From: Lewinella sp. W8
GTDB taxonomy: Bacteria > Bacteroidota > Bacteroidia > Chitinophagales > Saprospiraceae
Reading direction: 5' to 3'
DNA length: 64,000 nt
Assembly: GCF_004375085.3 (NCBI RefSeq)
Contig: NZ_SNAQ03000003.1
Location: 310,001 to 374,000 of the forward strand
In this document: in pieces, positions 36,110 to 45,373 of the stretch
Numbering within the stretch: the first letter of the stretch is position 1
Layout: every line of letters begins with the position of its first letter
Program-made: the position numbers and the translations under genes
Notes under the pieces: generated by a model
Told to the model about the DNA's origin: nothing
What the model saw: the letters and a program-made list of their open reading frames with translations, nothing else
Databases searched by the model: none

Positions 36110-37087
36110 ATGGTGAGACCCTCCGGGAAACTACAGCAACCTGATCGTTCAGCACACGATTTTCTATTGGCGCAGGACGTAATCTGGGCCTCTCCCCGGG
36201 GTTTTGACCTTACGATGGACATTTATACCCCGCAAACGGCAAAGACCGCCTACCCCGTCATCATCATTTATCACGGCGGGGGCTGGTTGATCAACGACAA
36301 GGGGATCATGGAGGATGCCGCAGCCTATTTGGCCAGTCACGGAGAATACGTGATCTGTAACGTTAACTACCGATTACTTGGTGACCTCAACAACACCGTG
36401 ACGATGGACGAAATCATCGGTGATGCTTTTGGGGCTGCCTTATGGGTAATGGATAACATCGCCGAATACGGAGGGGATCCCCATCAGCTGATTGTCACCG
36501 GAGACAGTGCGGGCGGTCACCTGGCGACCCTGGTCGCCACCGAAGGGCACCGCACCGGTGACCAGCAATTTGAGGCGCCACATTTTGGCTTTCGGCCCTC
36601 CTATATTCCATCAAGCGACTGGGAGGGAAAGCAACTCTCCGTGAAGGCAGCGCTCATCAGCTACGGAGCCTTTGATCTGTATGCCGCGGCAAAAACCGAC
36701 TTTGAAGGTCCCGAAAATGACCTTTGGGCGCGGGGAGAAACCGTGCCACGGGGCATTTTTGGTAACCATCGGAATCCGGAGACGGATGCGGAATACTATT
36801 ATGCCGTTTCTCCTCTGTATCTTGTTGCGCCGGCAAGTGCCGTGACCTACCCTCCCATGCTCTTCACCGTAGGAGCCAGGGATAATATCACGACCCCGGC
36901 ATCCATCCAAAAATATATTGAAAAACTTCAGCAAGCCGGGCACCGTGATCTCACCTATTGGGTGCATGATGACCGGCCACATGCTTTCCTGGATTCCGGG
37001 AGTAATGACCTCCTGGAAACGGAGTTTAACAAAGATGCCGTTCCGGCATTGGAGTATATGCTCGACTTTCTTGAGCACCTCTTCTAA
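36110..37087 (+). CDS. Alpha/beta-hydrolase (carboxylesterase/lipase-like)
   Basis: A 325-residue hydrolase of the BD-FAE / hormone-sensitive-lipase-like group. The oxyanion motif HGGGW is near residue 52, nucleophile Ser133 is in VTGDSAGGHLATL and His291 is in DDRPHAFLD; a charge-relay Asp is likely near residue 260 (VGARDNITTP). There is no evident signal peptide, so cytoplasmic action is assumed. An esterase acting on acylated oligosaccharides is plausible beside a xylan locus, but the substrate cannot be read from the sequence. It lies 27 bases before the ThuA/PQQ gene and may share its transcript. Confidence 0.85.
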   Translation: MVRPSGKLQQPDRSAHDFLLAQDVIWASPRGFDLTMDIYTPQTAKTAYPVIIIYHGGGWLINDKGIMEDAAAYLASHGEYVICNVNYRLLGDLNNTVTMDEIIGDAFGAALWVMDNIAEYGGDPHQLIVTGDSAGGHLATLVATEGHRTGDQQFEAPHFGFRPSYIPSSDWEGKQLSVKAALISYGAFDLYAAAKTDFEGPENDLWARGETVPRGIFGNHRNPETDAEYYYAVSPLYLVAPASAVTYPPMLFTVGARDNITTPASIQKYIEKLQQAGHRDLTYWVHDDRPHAFLDSGSNDLLETEFNKDAVPALEYMLDFLEHLF

Positions 37088-37114
37088 CCATTGCGAACCC
37101 CACATTGATTGATC

Positions 37115-40100
37115 ATGAAGAAGTACATATTTTCCACTTTATCATTATTGCTGCTCCTCCTGCTGGTAGCCTGCGAGAGCGGCGCTCCGGCCGAACCGGG
37201 AGGACTACTCGTATTCAGCAAAACGGCGGGGTTCCGCCACCAGTCCATTGAGGCCGGGCAGGCAGCCCTGAAAAAAATGGCGGAGGAAAAAGGATTTACG
37301 GTTGAATTCACCGAGGATGCCGGCGAATTCACCAACGCCAACCTGCGCAACTACGCTGCGGTGCTGTTCCTCAACACCACCGGCGACGTGCTGAACGGTA
37401 AGCAGCAGGGCGCCTTCGAACGCTTTATTCAGGCCGGCGGCGGGTACGTTGGGGTGCATTCCGCCACGGATACGGAGTATGACTGGCCGTGGTACGGCCA
37501 GTTGGCCGGTGCTTATTTCCTGGACCATCCCTCCCAACCGAGTAACGTGCAAAAGGGTACCTTCCACGTGCTGGAACGGGACCACTGGGCCACCCAGGGA
37601 ATGCCCGATACCTTCTCCCGCACGGATGAGTTCTACAGTTTCCAGAACATCTCGGATCACATCAATCCCCTGCTGGAAATTGATGAGACCACCTACATCG
37701 GTGGCAGTAATCCCGATTTCCACCCCATGAGCTGGTACCACGAATTTGACGGTGGTCGCTCCTTTTACACTGCCATGGGCCATACGGACGAAACCTTTTC
37801 CGAAGAGCTTTTCCTGAACCACCTTTACGCGGGCATTAACTACGCAATGGGGGGCGATGATCCGCAACCGCTGGATTACGAAAAGGCCCGTCCCGAGGAA
37901 AACCGCTTCACTAAGGTAGTCCTGGCGGAGAAGCTCGACGAGCCCATCGAACTGACCTTGCTCGACGAAAACCGCATCCTCTTTATCCAGCGCAAGGGTG
38001 AAGTCATGCTCTACAATGAGGAAACGGAAGAGCTGAGTGAAATTGCCAAACTGGAAGTCAGCAATTACTACGTGGACAAGGAAGGCAAGGAATCCATGGG
38101 CGAAGATGGCCTCATCGGGATGAACAAGGACCCCAACTTCGCCGAAAATCAGTGGATTTACCTGTTTTACTCCCCCACCGATAAATCCGTGAACCGTCTG
38201 TCGCGCTTCACCATGAACGGAGATGAATTGCCGTTGGACTCGGAAGTTGTGATGTTGGAAGTCCCCGTGCAGCGGGAACAGTGCTGCCATACCGGTGGCT
38301 CCATCGCCTGGGATGCCGACGGTAATCTCTACGTCTCCACCGGAGACAACACCAACCCCCACGCAAGTAACGGCTACAGCCCCAGCGATGAGCGCCCCGG
38401 CCGTGGGCCCTGGGACGCGCAGAAGTCTTCCGCCAACACCAATGACCTGCGGGGAAAAATCCTGCGCATCAAGCCGGAAGCCGACGGAACGTACTCCATT
38501 CCGGAAGGGAACCTCTTCCCCGAAGGAACGCCCAACACCCGTCCGGAAATCTATACCATGGGGCACCGTAACCCCTACCGGATCAGCGTGGATCAGCATA
38601 CCGGTTACGTATACTGGGGCGACGTAGGCCCCGATGCCCGTGATGACGATCCTACCCGCGGAGCCCGCGGACACGACGAGGTCGGACAGGCCAGAGGACC
38701 CGGTAACTTCGGTTGGCCCCACTTCATTGGTGACAATAAGGCTTACCACAAGTACGACTTTGCCAAAGAAGAGTCACTGCAGCCCTGGGATGCCGCTGCT
38801 CCCACCAATACCTCTCCAAATAACACCGGACTGGAGACACTCCCCCCTGCGCAACCTGCCTTCATCTGGTACCCTTACGCCAGTTCGGAGGAGTTCCCGC
38901 TGATGGGCAACGGTGCCCGTAACGCCATGGCCGGACCGGTGTACTACCAGGAGGATTTCGCGGATGCAGAACGCGCTTTCCCCGCCTACTACGACGGTAA
39001 ATTATTTGCCTACGAATGGATGCGCGGTTTCATCTACACCGTAAAAATGGACGAGGAGGGCAACTACGTTTCCATGGATCACTTTATGCCCACTTACCGG
39101 TTCAGCAACCCCATGGATATGGTCTTCAGCGACGAGGGAGACCTCTATCTGCTGGAATATGGTTCGGGTTGGTTCTCGCAGAATGATGACGCCCGGCTGG
39201 TCCGCATCGAATATAATGGCGGCAACCGTCCCCCCGTTATTCAGATGGTCGCCAGCACCATGGGTGGGGCTGCACCACTCCAGGTTAGTCTTGACGCCGA
39301 GGGTACTGAAGACGCCGATGGCGACGCTCTGGAGTATTCCTGGTCCGCTGCTTCGGACAATGGCTTCAACGAAACCTATTCCGGGCAAGTGGCCGATTTC
39401 ACGCTGGAGGAACCGGGCATTTACCAGGTGGTCCTTACGGTTGACGACGGTAACGGCGGCACCGCCAAACAGACTCTGGAACTGGTCGTGGGTAACGAGC
39501 CCCCGGTGGTGGAACTTGATCTCAGTGGCAACCGCTCTTTCTTCACCCCCGGCCAGCCCATCCAGTATGCGGTTAACGTCAACGACGCCGAGGACGGAAG
39601 TCTGGGTGAAGGCATTCCCGAACGCCGGGTCGCCTTCAGTGTGGACTATCTCGCGGAGGGCTTTGATAAAGTAGCCGTAGAGATGGGACACCGTGGCGCG
39701 GACGCAGGTGCCATGTTGAGCCGCGGAGAAGCATTGATGGGAGAAAGCGACTGCCAATCCTGTCACAAAGTGGCCGGAGAATCCATTGGTCCCAGCTACC
39801 TGAAGATCGGACAGCGCTACGCCGAAGACGACAATGCCCTCGAATACCTGACCGGTAAAATTATTTCCGGTGGTGGTGGCGTCTGGGGCGAAAATGCCAT
39901 GGCCGCTCACCCCGATCTGGCCACGGACGAAGCAGCGGACATGGTCCGCTACATCATGGGGCTGGCCAAAGCCGAGAAAGAAAAATTACCTTTGAAGGGA
40001 GAATACCTCGCGGCCCTGCCCGAAGGGGACCCCGGAAAGGGTGTCTTCATTCTGCGCGCAGCCTACCAGGATAATGGTTCCGACGACCTTCCATCCCTCA

Positions 40101-40576
40101 GCAGCGAGCGGACCCTCGTCCTACGCAATGCTTTCCTCGATCCGCATGGGTTTGATGACTTCCACGAGGTGCAAAAGCTGTCGTTTGGCGGCAGAAATCT
40201 GGCCCTCCCCGGAGCCGCGGGAGCCTACATGGCCCTCAAAGACATCAGCCTCAACGGGGTTTCCGGAATCACCCTGATGGCCTCCGCCCCTAAACCAATG
40301 GTCAATGCGGTCGGCGGATCGGTCGAGCTGCGCCTGGGAGGTCCGGATGGAGAATTGCTAGGAACGTCCAACGTGCTTGAACCCACCGAGGGCATGCCCG
40401 GCCCCAATAGCCCACCGTCGGTGCTGCAGGTTCCGGTAGAATTGCCCGCAGGCTTCGATGCGACCAAATCTCATGATGTATACCTGGTCTTCAAACCCAC
40501 GGGAGGCGGAGACGGTACCATCATGATCATTATGGGAGTGCAGGTACAACTAACTGGAGGAATGCCCACCAAGTAA
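37115..40576 (+). CDS. Multidomain lipoprotein: ThuA, PQQ-type sugar dehydrogenase, PKD, cytochrome c, C-terminal beta domain
   Basis: Starting at ATG 37115 (1153 residues; a TTG two codons earlier is less likely), with a lipoprotein signal ending LVAC (Cys20). The order of parts is as follows. A ThuA trehalose-utilisation-type domain (about residues 28-245; GGGYVGVHSATDTEYDWPWY). A six-bladed quinoprotein glucose/sorbosone dehydrogenase-like propeller (about 255-705; CCHTGGSIAWDADGNLYVSTGDNT, MGHRNPYRIS). A PKD domain (about 708-800). A monohaem cytochrome c with CQSCH at 880-884 and a possible Met ligand in ENAMAAHPDL. A C-terminal beta-sandwich (about 965-1150). It probably oxidises a sugar outside the cytoplasm and passes electrons to its own haem. 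The substrate is unknown. Confidence 0.92.
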   Translation: MKKYIFSTLSLLLLLLLVACESGAPAEPGGLLVFSKTAGFRHQSIEAGQAALKKMAEEKGFTVEFTEDAGEFTNANLRNYAAVLFLNTTGDVLNGKQQGAFERFIQAGGGYVGVHSATDTEYDWPWYGQLAGAYFLDHPSQPSNVQKGTFHVLERDHWATQGMPDTFSRTDEFYSFQNISDHINPLLEIDETTYIGGSNPDFHPMSWYHEFDGGRSFYTAMGHTDETFSEELFLNHLYAGINYAMGGDDPQPLDYEKARPEENRFTKVVLAEKLDEPIELTLLDENRILFIQRKGEVMLYNEETEELSEIAKLEVSNYYVDKEGKESMGEDGLIGMNKDPNFAENQWIYLFYSPTDKSVNRLSRFTMNGDELPLDSEVVMLEVPVQREQCCHTGGSIAWDADGNLYVSTGDNTNPHASNGYSPSDERPGRGPWDAQKSSANTNDLRGKILRIKPEADGTYSIPEGNLFPEGTPNTRPEIYTMGHRNPYRISVDQHTGYVYWGDVGPDARDDDPTRGARGHDEVGQARGPGNFGWPHFIGDNKAYHKYDFAKEESLQPWDAAAPTNTSPNNTGLETLPPAQPAFIWYPYASSEEFPLMGNGARNAMAGPVYYQEDFADAERAFPAYYDGKLFAYEWMRGFIYTVKMDEEGNYVSMDHFMPTYRFSNPMDMVFSDEGDLYLLEYGSGWFSQNDDARLVRIEYNGGNRPPVIQMVASTMGGAAPLQVSLDAEGTEDADGDALEYSWSAASDNGFNETYSGQVADFTLEEPGIYQVVLTVDDGNGGTAKQTLELVVGNEPPVVELDLSGNRSFFTPGQPIQYAVNVNDAEDGSLGEGIPERRVAFSVDYLAEGFDKVAVEMGHRGADAGAMLSRGEALMGESDCQSCHKVAGESIGPSYLKIGQRYAEDDNALEYLTGKIISGGGGVWGENAMAAHPDLATDEAADMVRYIMGLAKAEKEKLPLKGEYLAALPEGDPGKGVFILRAAYQDNGSDDLPSLSSERTLVLRNAFLDPHGFDDFHEVQKLSFGGRNLALPGAAGAYMALKDISLNGVSGITLMASAPKPMVNAVGGSVELRLGGPDGELLGTSNVLEPTEGMPGPNSPPSVLQVPVELPAGFDATKSHDVYLVFKPTGGGDGTIMIIMGVQVQLTGGMPTK

Positions 40577-40600
40577 AATTGCCCACGTCCCGAACCTTCG

Positions 40601-40640
40601 AGCGGCAAGCAGGAAATCCTGCTTGCCGCTTCTTGTTTTA
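40601..40640 (+). terminator. Intrinsic terminator after the ThuA/PQQ gene
   Basis: A perfect 14-bp stem, AGCGGCAAGCAGGA (40601-40614) against TCCTGCTTGCCGCT (40617-40630) with a 2-base loop, followed by TCTTGTTTTA. It lies 25 bases after the stop at 40576. Confidence 0.9.
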
Positions 40641-40669
40641 GACTATTTACTCCCCCAAAAATTGAAAAT

Positions 40670-40882
40670 TTACCGCCGCAAATATCCCTTGAATCCGGAA
40701 CGCTTCTCCAGGGGAACGGGCTCACTGTCGTCCCGTAAGATGGCGTAAGCCTGCCAGAGTACCAGCCCAGAAATTACCAGGGCCGTAAGTCCGATCATGG
40801 TGGGAGAGGGAAACAATCCCGTAAGTACGAGCAACAAGATGGCCAGGAATAAAATGACGGCAGAAGCGGATTGAAGTCTCAT
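40670..40882 (-). CDS. Small two-segment membrane protein
   Basis: A 70-residue frame with two hydrophobic segments (about residues 5-25 and 28-48) and a charged C-terminal tail (LRDDSEPVPLEKRSGFKGYLRR). It fills the space between a terminator and the CE15 gene, and the positive-outside/inside pattern looks like a true membrane protein. No family recognised. It starts 69 bases after the convergently oriented CE15 stop on the same strand and could be co-transcribed with it. Confidence 0.65.
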   Translation of the reverse strand: MRLQSASAVILFLAILLLVLTGLFPSPTMIGLTALVISGLVLWQAYAILRDDSEPVPLEKRSGFKGYLRR

Positions 40883-40950
40883 CGGATATTTTTGCAGCCT
40901 AACGGGAAAGAAGCCCGATTGTTGGCCCGCAATTTCCTGGATTGTCCCTC

Positions 40951-42222
40951 TTATCGCTTCAACAGGGCCAAAAATGCCCGGTAATCACTTTCCTGCAAGT
41001 CGTGCGGCCCTCGTCGCATATGGTACCCCACCAATCCGCTACCGTAGGCGTAACCATCCTGCGGGGCTGGCATGGATTCGGGAAGGTTACTTCCCGGCGC
41101 AAAGGAACGGTAGGCAGGCAATGCTTCCCGGAGTCCCAGGAACTCTCCTTCCGGGTCCGCCCAGGCGTCTTCGGTGGCCGAGGCGATAAGGACTTTGCGC
41201 GGGGCAAGACTGGCCAGGAGCCAGTCCTGATCGTAGGGAATCAGGTGGTCCCGATGGGCCCACCCGTGGAATTTATCCCGGAACCAGTGGGGGAACCGAC
41301 TGGTGATGTCGCCAATGGTTTCCCCTTGCGCACGGCGAAAGAGCGCCGCTCCACCACAGCCAGAATTATTGACGTGCACGGCCCGAATTCGATCATCGGT
41401 GGCTGCCGCCCAAAGTACTGCCTTCCCGAGTCGGCTATGACCGGTGGCCACCAGGTGCCCGACCCGAAAGAAGCTTTGTCGCTCGGCGTAGTCGGCAAGC
41501 CAGTGGTATCCCCTGGCCCAAATGGCGATGGCCCCGGTTTCGGCGGGAGGCAGTCCATAGAAACTTTCCATGATCGGCCGGGCGGCCGCATCGTCATCGG
41601 GGAGGATATCCTGATAACCTGCGGTCACTACCGCATACCCCTCCGCCAGTAAGTACTCCACGGGTAAACGTCCCCGGCGGATACCCCTGCTCTTTTCCGT
41701 CGGGCGTAAATTGATAAAACCGCGTTCCTCCGCCCGACTGGTATACACCTCGTGGTCGCTCAGGATAATTTCCGGCGCTTCACTAGTCGCGGCGTTCCCC
41801 AAAAAATTCAGGTTTAGCAGCACCGGTACTTTCTGCGTCCCTACCGAGGCCGGATAGTAAAGCAGGAGGAGGAGTTTTCGCTGGTCACCATTTCTCCCTT
41901 CCAGGGTTAGAACAATTTGAGCACGGTATCCTTTGCCCCCGAATACCCTGGTGGGGCCTTCAAGGACTTTATCTTCGGTCTTTAACAACTCCTTGTCCGG
42001 AAACTCACCGTACACCTCTCGCTCGAAGTGATCAAGAATTTGGGGGCGCAAGTCAGTCCATTCAGCGGTGGATAAATCTGGTACGGAAGGCGGGGCATCC
42101 ATTCCCTCCTCAAATTTCCAGTTGGCCAGGGTGGGAGTAAAAGTTTGCACGTCGGTATGATCTGAATTTTGGCAGGCGATACACAAACCGCCAAAAAGGA
42201 TTAGGGGCCAGAATCTGTCCAT
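40951..42222 (-). CDS. Second CE15-type glucuronoyl esterase, lipoprotein
   Basis: The ATG at 42222 gives 423 residues with a lipoprotein signal (MDRFWPLILFGGLCIAC, Cys17); an ATG at 42249 adds nine residues. The alpha/beta hydrolase core has nucleophile Ser263 in ATGHSRLGKAVLWAA (CE15 pattern G-x-S-R-x-G-K), NNSGCGGAALFRR just after it, and His407 in RRGPHDL. The WARGYHWLADY helix is typical. It lacks the long N-terminus of the paralogue at 11584 and is much diverged from it, so it may prefer a different alcohol or uronate. Outside the main locus, without glycosidase neighbours. Confidence 0.87.
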   Translation of the reverse strand: MDRFWPLILFGGLCIACQNSDHTDVQTFTPTLANWKFEEGMDAPPSVPDLSTAEWTDLRPQILDHFEREVYGEFPDKELLKTEDKVLEGPTRVFGGKGYRAQIVLTLEGRNGDQRKLLLLLYYPASVGTQKVPVLLNLNFLGNAATSEAPEIILSDHEVYTSRAEERGFINLRPTEKSRGIRRGRLPVEYLLAEGYAVVTAGYQDILPDDDAAARPIMESFYGLPPAETGAIAIWARGYHWLADYAERQSFFRVGHLVATGHSRLGKAVLWAAATDDRIRAVHVNNSGCGGAALFRRAQGETIGDITSRFPHWFRDKFHGWAHRDHLIPYDQDWLLASLAPRKVLIASATEDAWADPEGEFLGLREALPAYRSFAPGSNLPESMPAPQDGYAYGSGLVGYHMRRGPHDLQESDYRAFLALLKR

Positions 42223-42406
42223 CGGGAGATGTATTAAGGGGCTTGTCATGCTAGGGACGCTCCCGGGGTTCTATCTACCGTAATGCTGGTACCAAATATC
42301 ATCCTGGTATCATTTTACCCCCTTGCCTTCAGGACTCACCAAACATCCCCCCACCCTTGTTCCGTTACGATAAAGGATTAGTAACTAAACACAAGTACCT
42401 AACTAC

Positions 42407-43261
42407 ATGAATTTTAGAGTTTTCCTGTTTTTCCTTTTGGCCATTGGTTTTACGGCCTGCAGCAATTCCGAATCCAGCCCCACCGAAGAAATTATCCAAC
42501 CCCTACCCGATCGTGCCGGCGAAGTAATCGGCGTTGACGAAGACCTCGTCCCCGAGCACCTCACCCCCGGCTTCTGGAAGGTTCTCAAGGTCCACGGCAC
42601 CCTTGAACGCTGGCAACAACAGCGCGCGGTTAGCTTTATACTCCGGGATTTCCCCACCGGAGGCAAGAAGAAACTGACGGACCGACACTGGGTGAATCTC
42701 GACTCCCGCAAACACCTGATTGAAGGCGATGAGTATCGGGTGGTATTTGATGGCAAAGCTACCCATGCGGTACCTGACCTCAACCAAACCGGATTCCCTC
42801 CCCACATGTACCAGGCGGCCAGCTTTTTCATGTTGGGTATGCCCTTTGTGCTGGCCGACGAAAACTTTAGTGTGACCGACGCGGGCATGGCCGAGGTGGA
42901 TGGCCACGTCTACAAACAATTCAACGTCCGCATACTGGAAAACGTGGGAGATGGGGGAAACGACTATCAATTGTACGTGTATCCCGATACGGAAGTCCTT
43001 CGTTTTGCCAGTTGGGACCTTAAATACCCAAGCCTGGAAAATCAGGGCCTGCGGCAAATTGCGGATTTCCCCTCCTGGCAGGAAAAAAATGGTGTGCTGG
43101 TTCCCGAGGTCGTACGGCTTTACACCGCTTCAGAAGAAATCACGACCGATACCGAGCCGGATATTTTCTTTTACGACGAAGTAAAATTCTCCACGACCTC
43201 CTTTGACGAGGCCCGTTTCCGGGTCCCGGAGAATGCCGTGAAGGATACCTCAACGGAATAA
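42407..43261 (+). CDS. Lipoprotein of unknown function (DUF6503-like)
   Basis: A 284-residue lipoprotein (lipobox FTAC, Cys18). The mature part alternates beta-strand-like segments (ERWQQQRAVSFILRDFP, NDYQLYVYPDTEVLRFASWDL) and resembles DUF6503-type Bacteroidota proteins that recall LolA/LppX lipid-binding folds; this is a tentative likeness. No catalytic motif seen. Monocistronic: it diverges from the CE15 gene and ends just before a strong terminator. Confidence 0.8.
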   Translation: MNFRVFLFFLLAIGFTACSNSESSPTEEIIQPLPDRAGEVIGVDEDLVPEHLTPGFWKVLKVHGTLERWQQQRAVSFILRDFPTGGKKKLTDRHWVNLDSRKHLIEGDEYRVVFDGKATHAVPDLNQTGFPPHMYQAASFFMLGMPFVLADENFSVTDAGMAEVDGHVYKQFNVRILENVGDGGNDYQLYVYPDTEVLRFASWDLKYPSLENQGLRQIADFPSWQEKNGVLVPEVVRLYTASEEITTDTEPDIFFYDEVKFSTTSFDEARFRVPENAVKDTSTE

Positions 43262-43290
43262 TTACCGTCAGAAACAAGAATTTTATTGGC

Positions 43291-43330
43291 AGGGCTACCC
43301 GATTACACTTCGGGTAGCCCTTTCTGTTTT
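43291..43330 (+). terminator. Intrinsic terminator after the DUF6503-like lipoprotein
   Basis: An 11-bp stem, AGGGCTACCCG (43291-43301) against CGGGTAGCCCT (43311-43321) with a 9-base loop, followed by TTCTGTTTT. 29 bases after the stop at 43261. Confidence 0.9.
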
Positions 43331-43639
43331 GTTGACTTAAGTAACTGATAAACAGATTCGTAGGACAAATAATCACTGGATATGCACGATATGTCCTGAT
43401 GTGAATAACCTCCTTGCACGATGTGTCTTTGCCCTTGCCGGATACCTGCGGTGGGGGCGGCACATTGCCCCCGCACTTTTGTGGTGTCCTCAGTAATCAA
43501 CCCTTGATGAGGTGGACAAACATCAACTCACCAACCACAAAACCCAGCGTATATGTTATCCTTCATCCCTCGTTTAATCCGGATTAAAGACGCCCAAACC
43601 CTCGCTGATTATTCGGCCTCCTACGAAAGCTGTTCCGGA
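43331..43639. other. Gene-poor 309-base stretch with a direct repeat, next to a truncated kinase
   Basis: No gene can be supported here. It contains a near-perfect direct repeat, TGCACGATATGTC (43383-43395) and TGCACGATGTGTC (43415-43427), 32 bases apart, and a 16-base palindrome TTTAATCCGGATTAAA (43573-43588). The continuation of the truncated kinase ATPase domain is not present in any frame. The stretch may be the scar of a deletion. Confidence 0.5.
43383..43427. repeat. 13-bp direct repeat, 32-bp period
   Basis: Two copies, 12 of 13 bases identical, spaced by about three helical turns. Such spacing is typical of sites for dimeric regulators bound on one DNA face; there is no gene evidence to link it to a particular regulator. 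Confidence 0.4.
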
Positions 43640-45373
43640 CTACCCATTCCGGCGGATTATCTGGAGTCTCCCAATAACCGTGTGTGTGGCATTTTCTACC
43701 TGCCCACCCTCCGGCGTAAACTTTATGGCATTAGATAGTAAATTATAAACAATTTGCTGAAGCTTTTCGGGGTCATAATCCATTTCCATGGCCGCAACCT
43801 CCGAGTAAAAGGTCAGCGTAATTCCCCGGTCTTCCGCCAGGGAGTGGAAGGATTCCGCGAGGTATTTTAGGTAACTGACGATCTCACCGTATACGTACTC
43901 GGCCGTGACCTGCTTGGCCTCGAGGCGAGCAAGGCCCAGCAGCTGATTGATGAGGCGCAGCAATTGCTGCGCATTCCGCCGAATTAGTGAGCTTTCTTTG
44001 GTTTGCCCCCTGAGCTGGTCCACCATCCCCAGAATGACCGTAAGCGGGGTGCGAAATTCGTGGGTGATGTTCGTGTAGAAGCGACTCTTCATCAGGTCAA
44101 TTTCCCGGGTCCGCTGCAGTTCGAGGTCATTTTGTCGGCGGCGGTAGCCCATGCCCATCGCGAAGGTGAGCAAGTGAAGGATGACCGCCGCGTGCACCCA
44201 GTAGAACTGAAGAAAATTCGTGCCCGGGATGTGCTCCGCCAGGTTGAGTGTGGCGGTAGAATTTCCGGTAACGGTCACGGCCGAAAAGAAAAACTCGGCA
44301 CCTGCGTTCAGCGCCACCGCAACCGCCGTAATGCAGCCGGCAAGGGCAAAATAGCGGGCCACCGTATCTCCGGAGCGGAAAAGCACCCAACAGACCCAGA
44401 GGCCGAAGGCCGCAAAGGGGATGATGAGAACTTTGGCGAGGACCAGGCCCAAACCATCGCCCGTCAGGAATAGGATGAGCCCCAGCAGCGCCAGAACGAC
44501 CAGATTGCCCGCGATGAAACGCTGGACGATCCGGTCCCAACGCGGATTGAGCCGCCGGAGCTGGACGAAGCTGCGCATAAAAACGAGGGTCAGAATGCCC
44601 GTCACGTACTGCAAGAGTTGATAGAGGTGCCAGCCCAGGACCGGGTGATTTTTGAACCATCCCGTTTGCCAGTAGCCGAGGTCACCCAGGGTCAGAGCCG
44701 AAATCGAAACCATGTAGAGGCAGTACCAGAGGTAGGAGCTTTCCCGAACGGAGTAGTACAACAACAGATGATACAAAATCAGCACCCAGATCATTCCCTG
44801 GAAGAGTCCGCTGAAGAAATGACTGAAGCCCCTTCTGGTATTCATCTCCAGAAAGCCGGGGCTCATCAGCACGAGGGCCCGCGGGGTTGGCTTGTCGATC
44901 AATTCCTGGAAAGTGACGATCACTTCCGTCGGAATTCCCCCGCGAATAACGAGGGGAGTATGCGCCGAGTAGCCCTCCTGACGGAGGAAGAAACGGGGCT
45001 CCGGTTGCCCTTCAGTATTGGCTTCCGCCACCAGCGTGCCGATTCTGGCGGGTGGGCCACTGCCGGAGACCGTAGCGTCCTGGGCGTAACCAAGAAAGAG
45101 CATTGGGCGGAGATCAACGGCACTCTCCAGCGTGAAGCGGATTTCCTCCCGTTCCGCGTACTCCTCGTCAGTCATCCCCAGCGCGGGGAGGAGCGAAAGC
45201 GTATCCCGCATCGTCAGGGGTTGTCCGTTTACGGAAAGCTGTACGGCCTCCTGCTCCGGGAGCGTGGGGGCCATGGGCCCCGCACAGGCCGGCAACATCA
45301 GCAGGGCCAGGCCAAGTAGCAGCGGCAAGTATTGATCCCGGTAAGTGGACAGTTGCATGGCGAACACCATCAA
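43640..45373 (-). CDS. 7TMR-DISM sensor histidine kinase, truncated in the ATPase domain
   Basis: Signal-like N-terminus (Met6 at 45358 is an alternative start), a periplasmic 7TMR-DISM extracellular beta domain (about residues 35-185), seven membrane segments (about 190-405), a HisKA dimerisation domain with the phosphorylatable His in YTNITHEFRTPLTVILG, and the N-box LQQIVYNLLSNAIKFTPEGG. The protein then ends after 21 further residues, so the G1 (DxGxG), F and G2 ATP-binding boxes are missing, as are any receiver and AraC-type DNA-binding domains that usually follow in hybrid systems of this kind. It should be unable to bind ATP properly. Most likely a degraded gene; a sensor-only role is possible. 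Confidence 0.85.
   Translation of the reverse strand: MMVFAMQLSTYRDQYLPLLLGLALLMLPACAGPMAPTLPEQEAVQLSVNGQPLTMRDTLSLLPALGMTDEEYAEREEIRFTLESAVDLRPMLFLGYAQDATVSGSGPPARIGTLVAEANTEGQPEPRFFLRQEGYSAHTPLVIRGGIPTEVIVTFQELIDKPTPRALVLMSPGFLEMNTRRGFSHFFSGLFQGMIWVLILYHLLLYYSVRESSYLWYCLYMVSISALTLGDLGYWQTGWFKNHPVLGWHLYQLLQYVTGILTLVFMRSFVQLRRLNPRWDRIVQRFIAGNLVVLALLGLILFLTGDGLGLVLAKVLIIPFAAFGLWVCWVLFRSGDTVARYFALAGCITAVAVALNAGAEFFFSAVTVTGNSTATLNLAEHIPGTNFLQFYWVHAAVILHLLTFAMGMGYRRRQNDLELQRTREIDLMKSRFYTNITHEFRTPLTVILGMVDQLRGQTKESSLIRRNAQQLLRLINQLLGLARLEAKQVTAEYVYGEIVSYLKYLAESFHSLAEDRGITLTFYSEVAAMEMDYDPEKLQQIVYNLLSNAIKFTPEGGQVENATHTVIGRLQIIRRNG

Noticed and set aside
37205-38749. A 514-codon minus-strand frame over the ThuA/PQQ gene
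   Set aside because: Low-complexity Val/Gly-rich translation, antisense to a gene with several conserved domains.
43553-43738. A 61-codon plus-strand frame with an ATG, beside the truncated kinase
   Set aside because: Half of it overlaps the kinase coding end on the opposite strand, no family or membrane/export signal is seen, and no ribosome-binding or promoter signal is visible.
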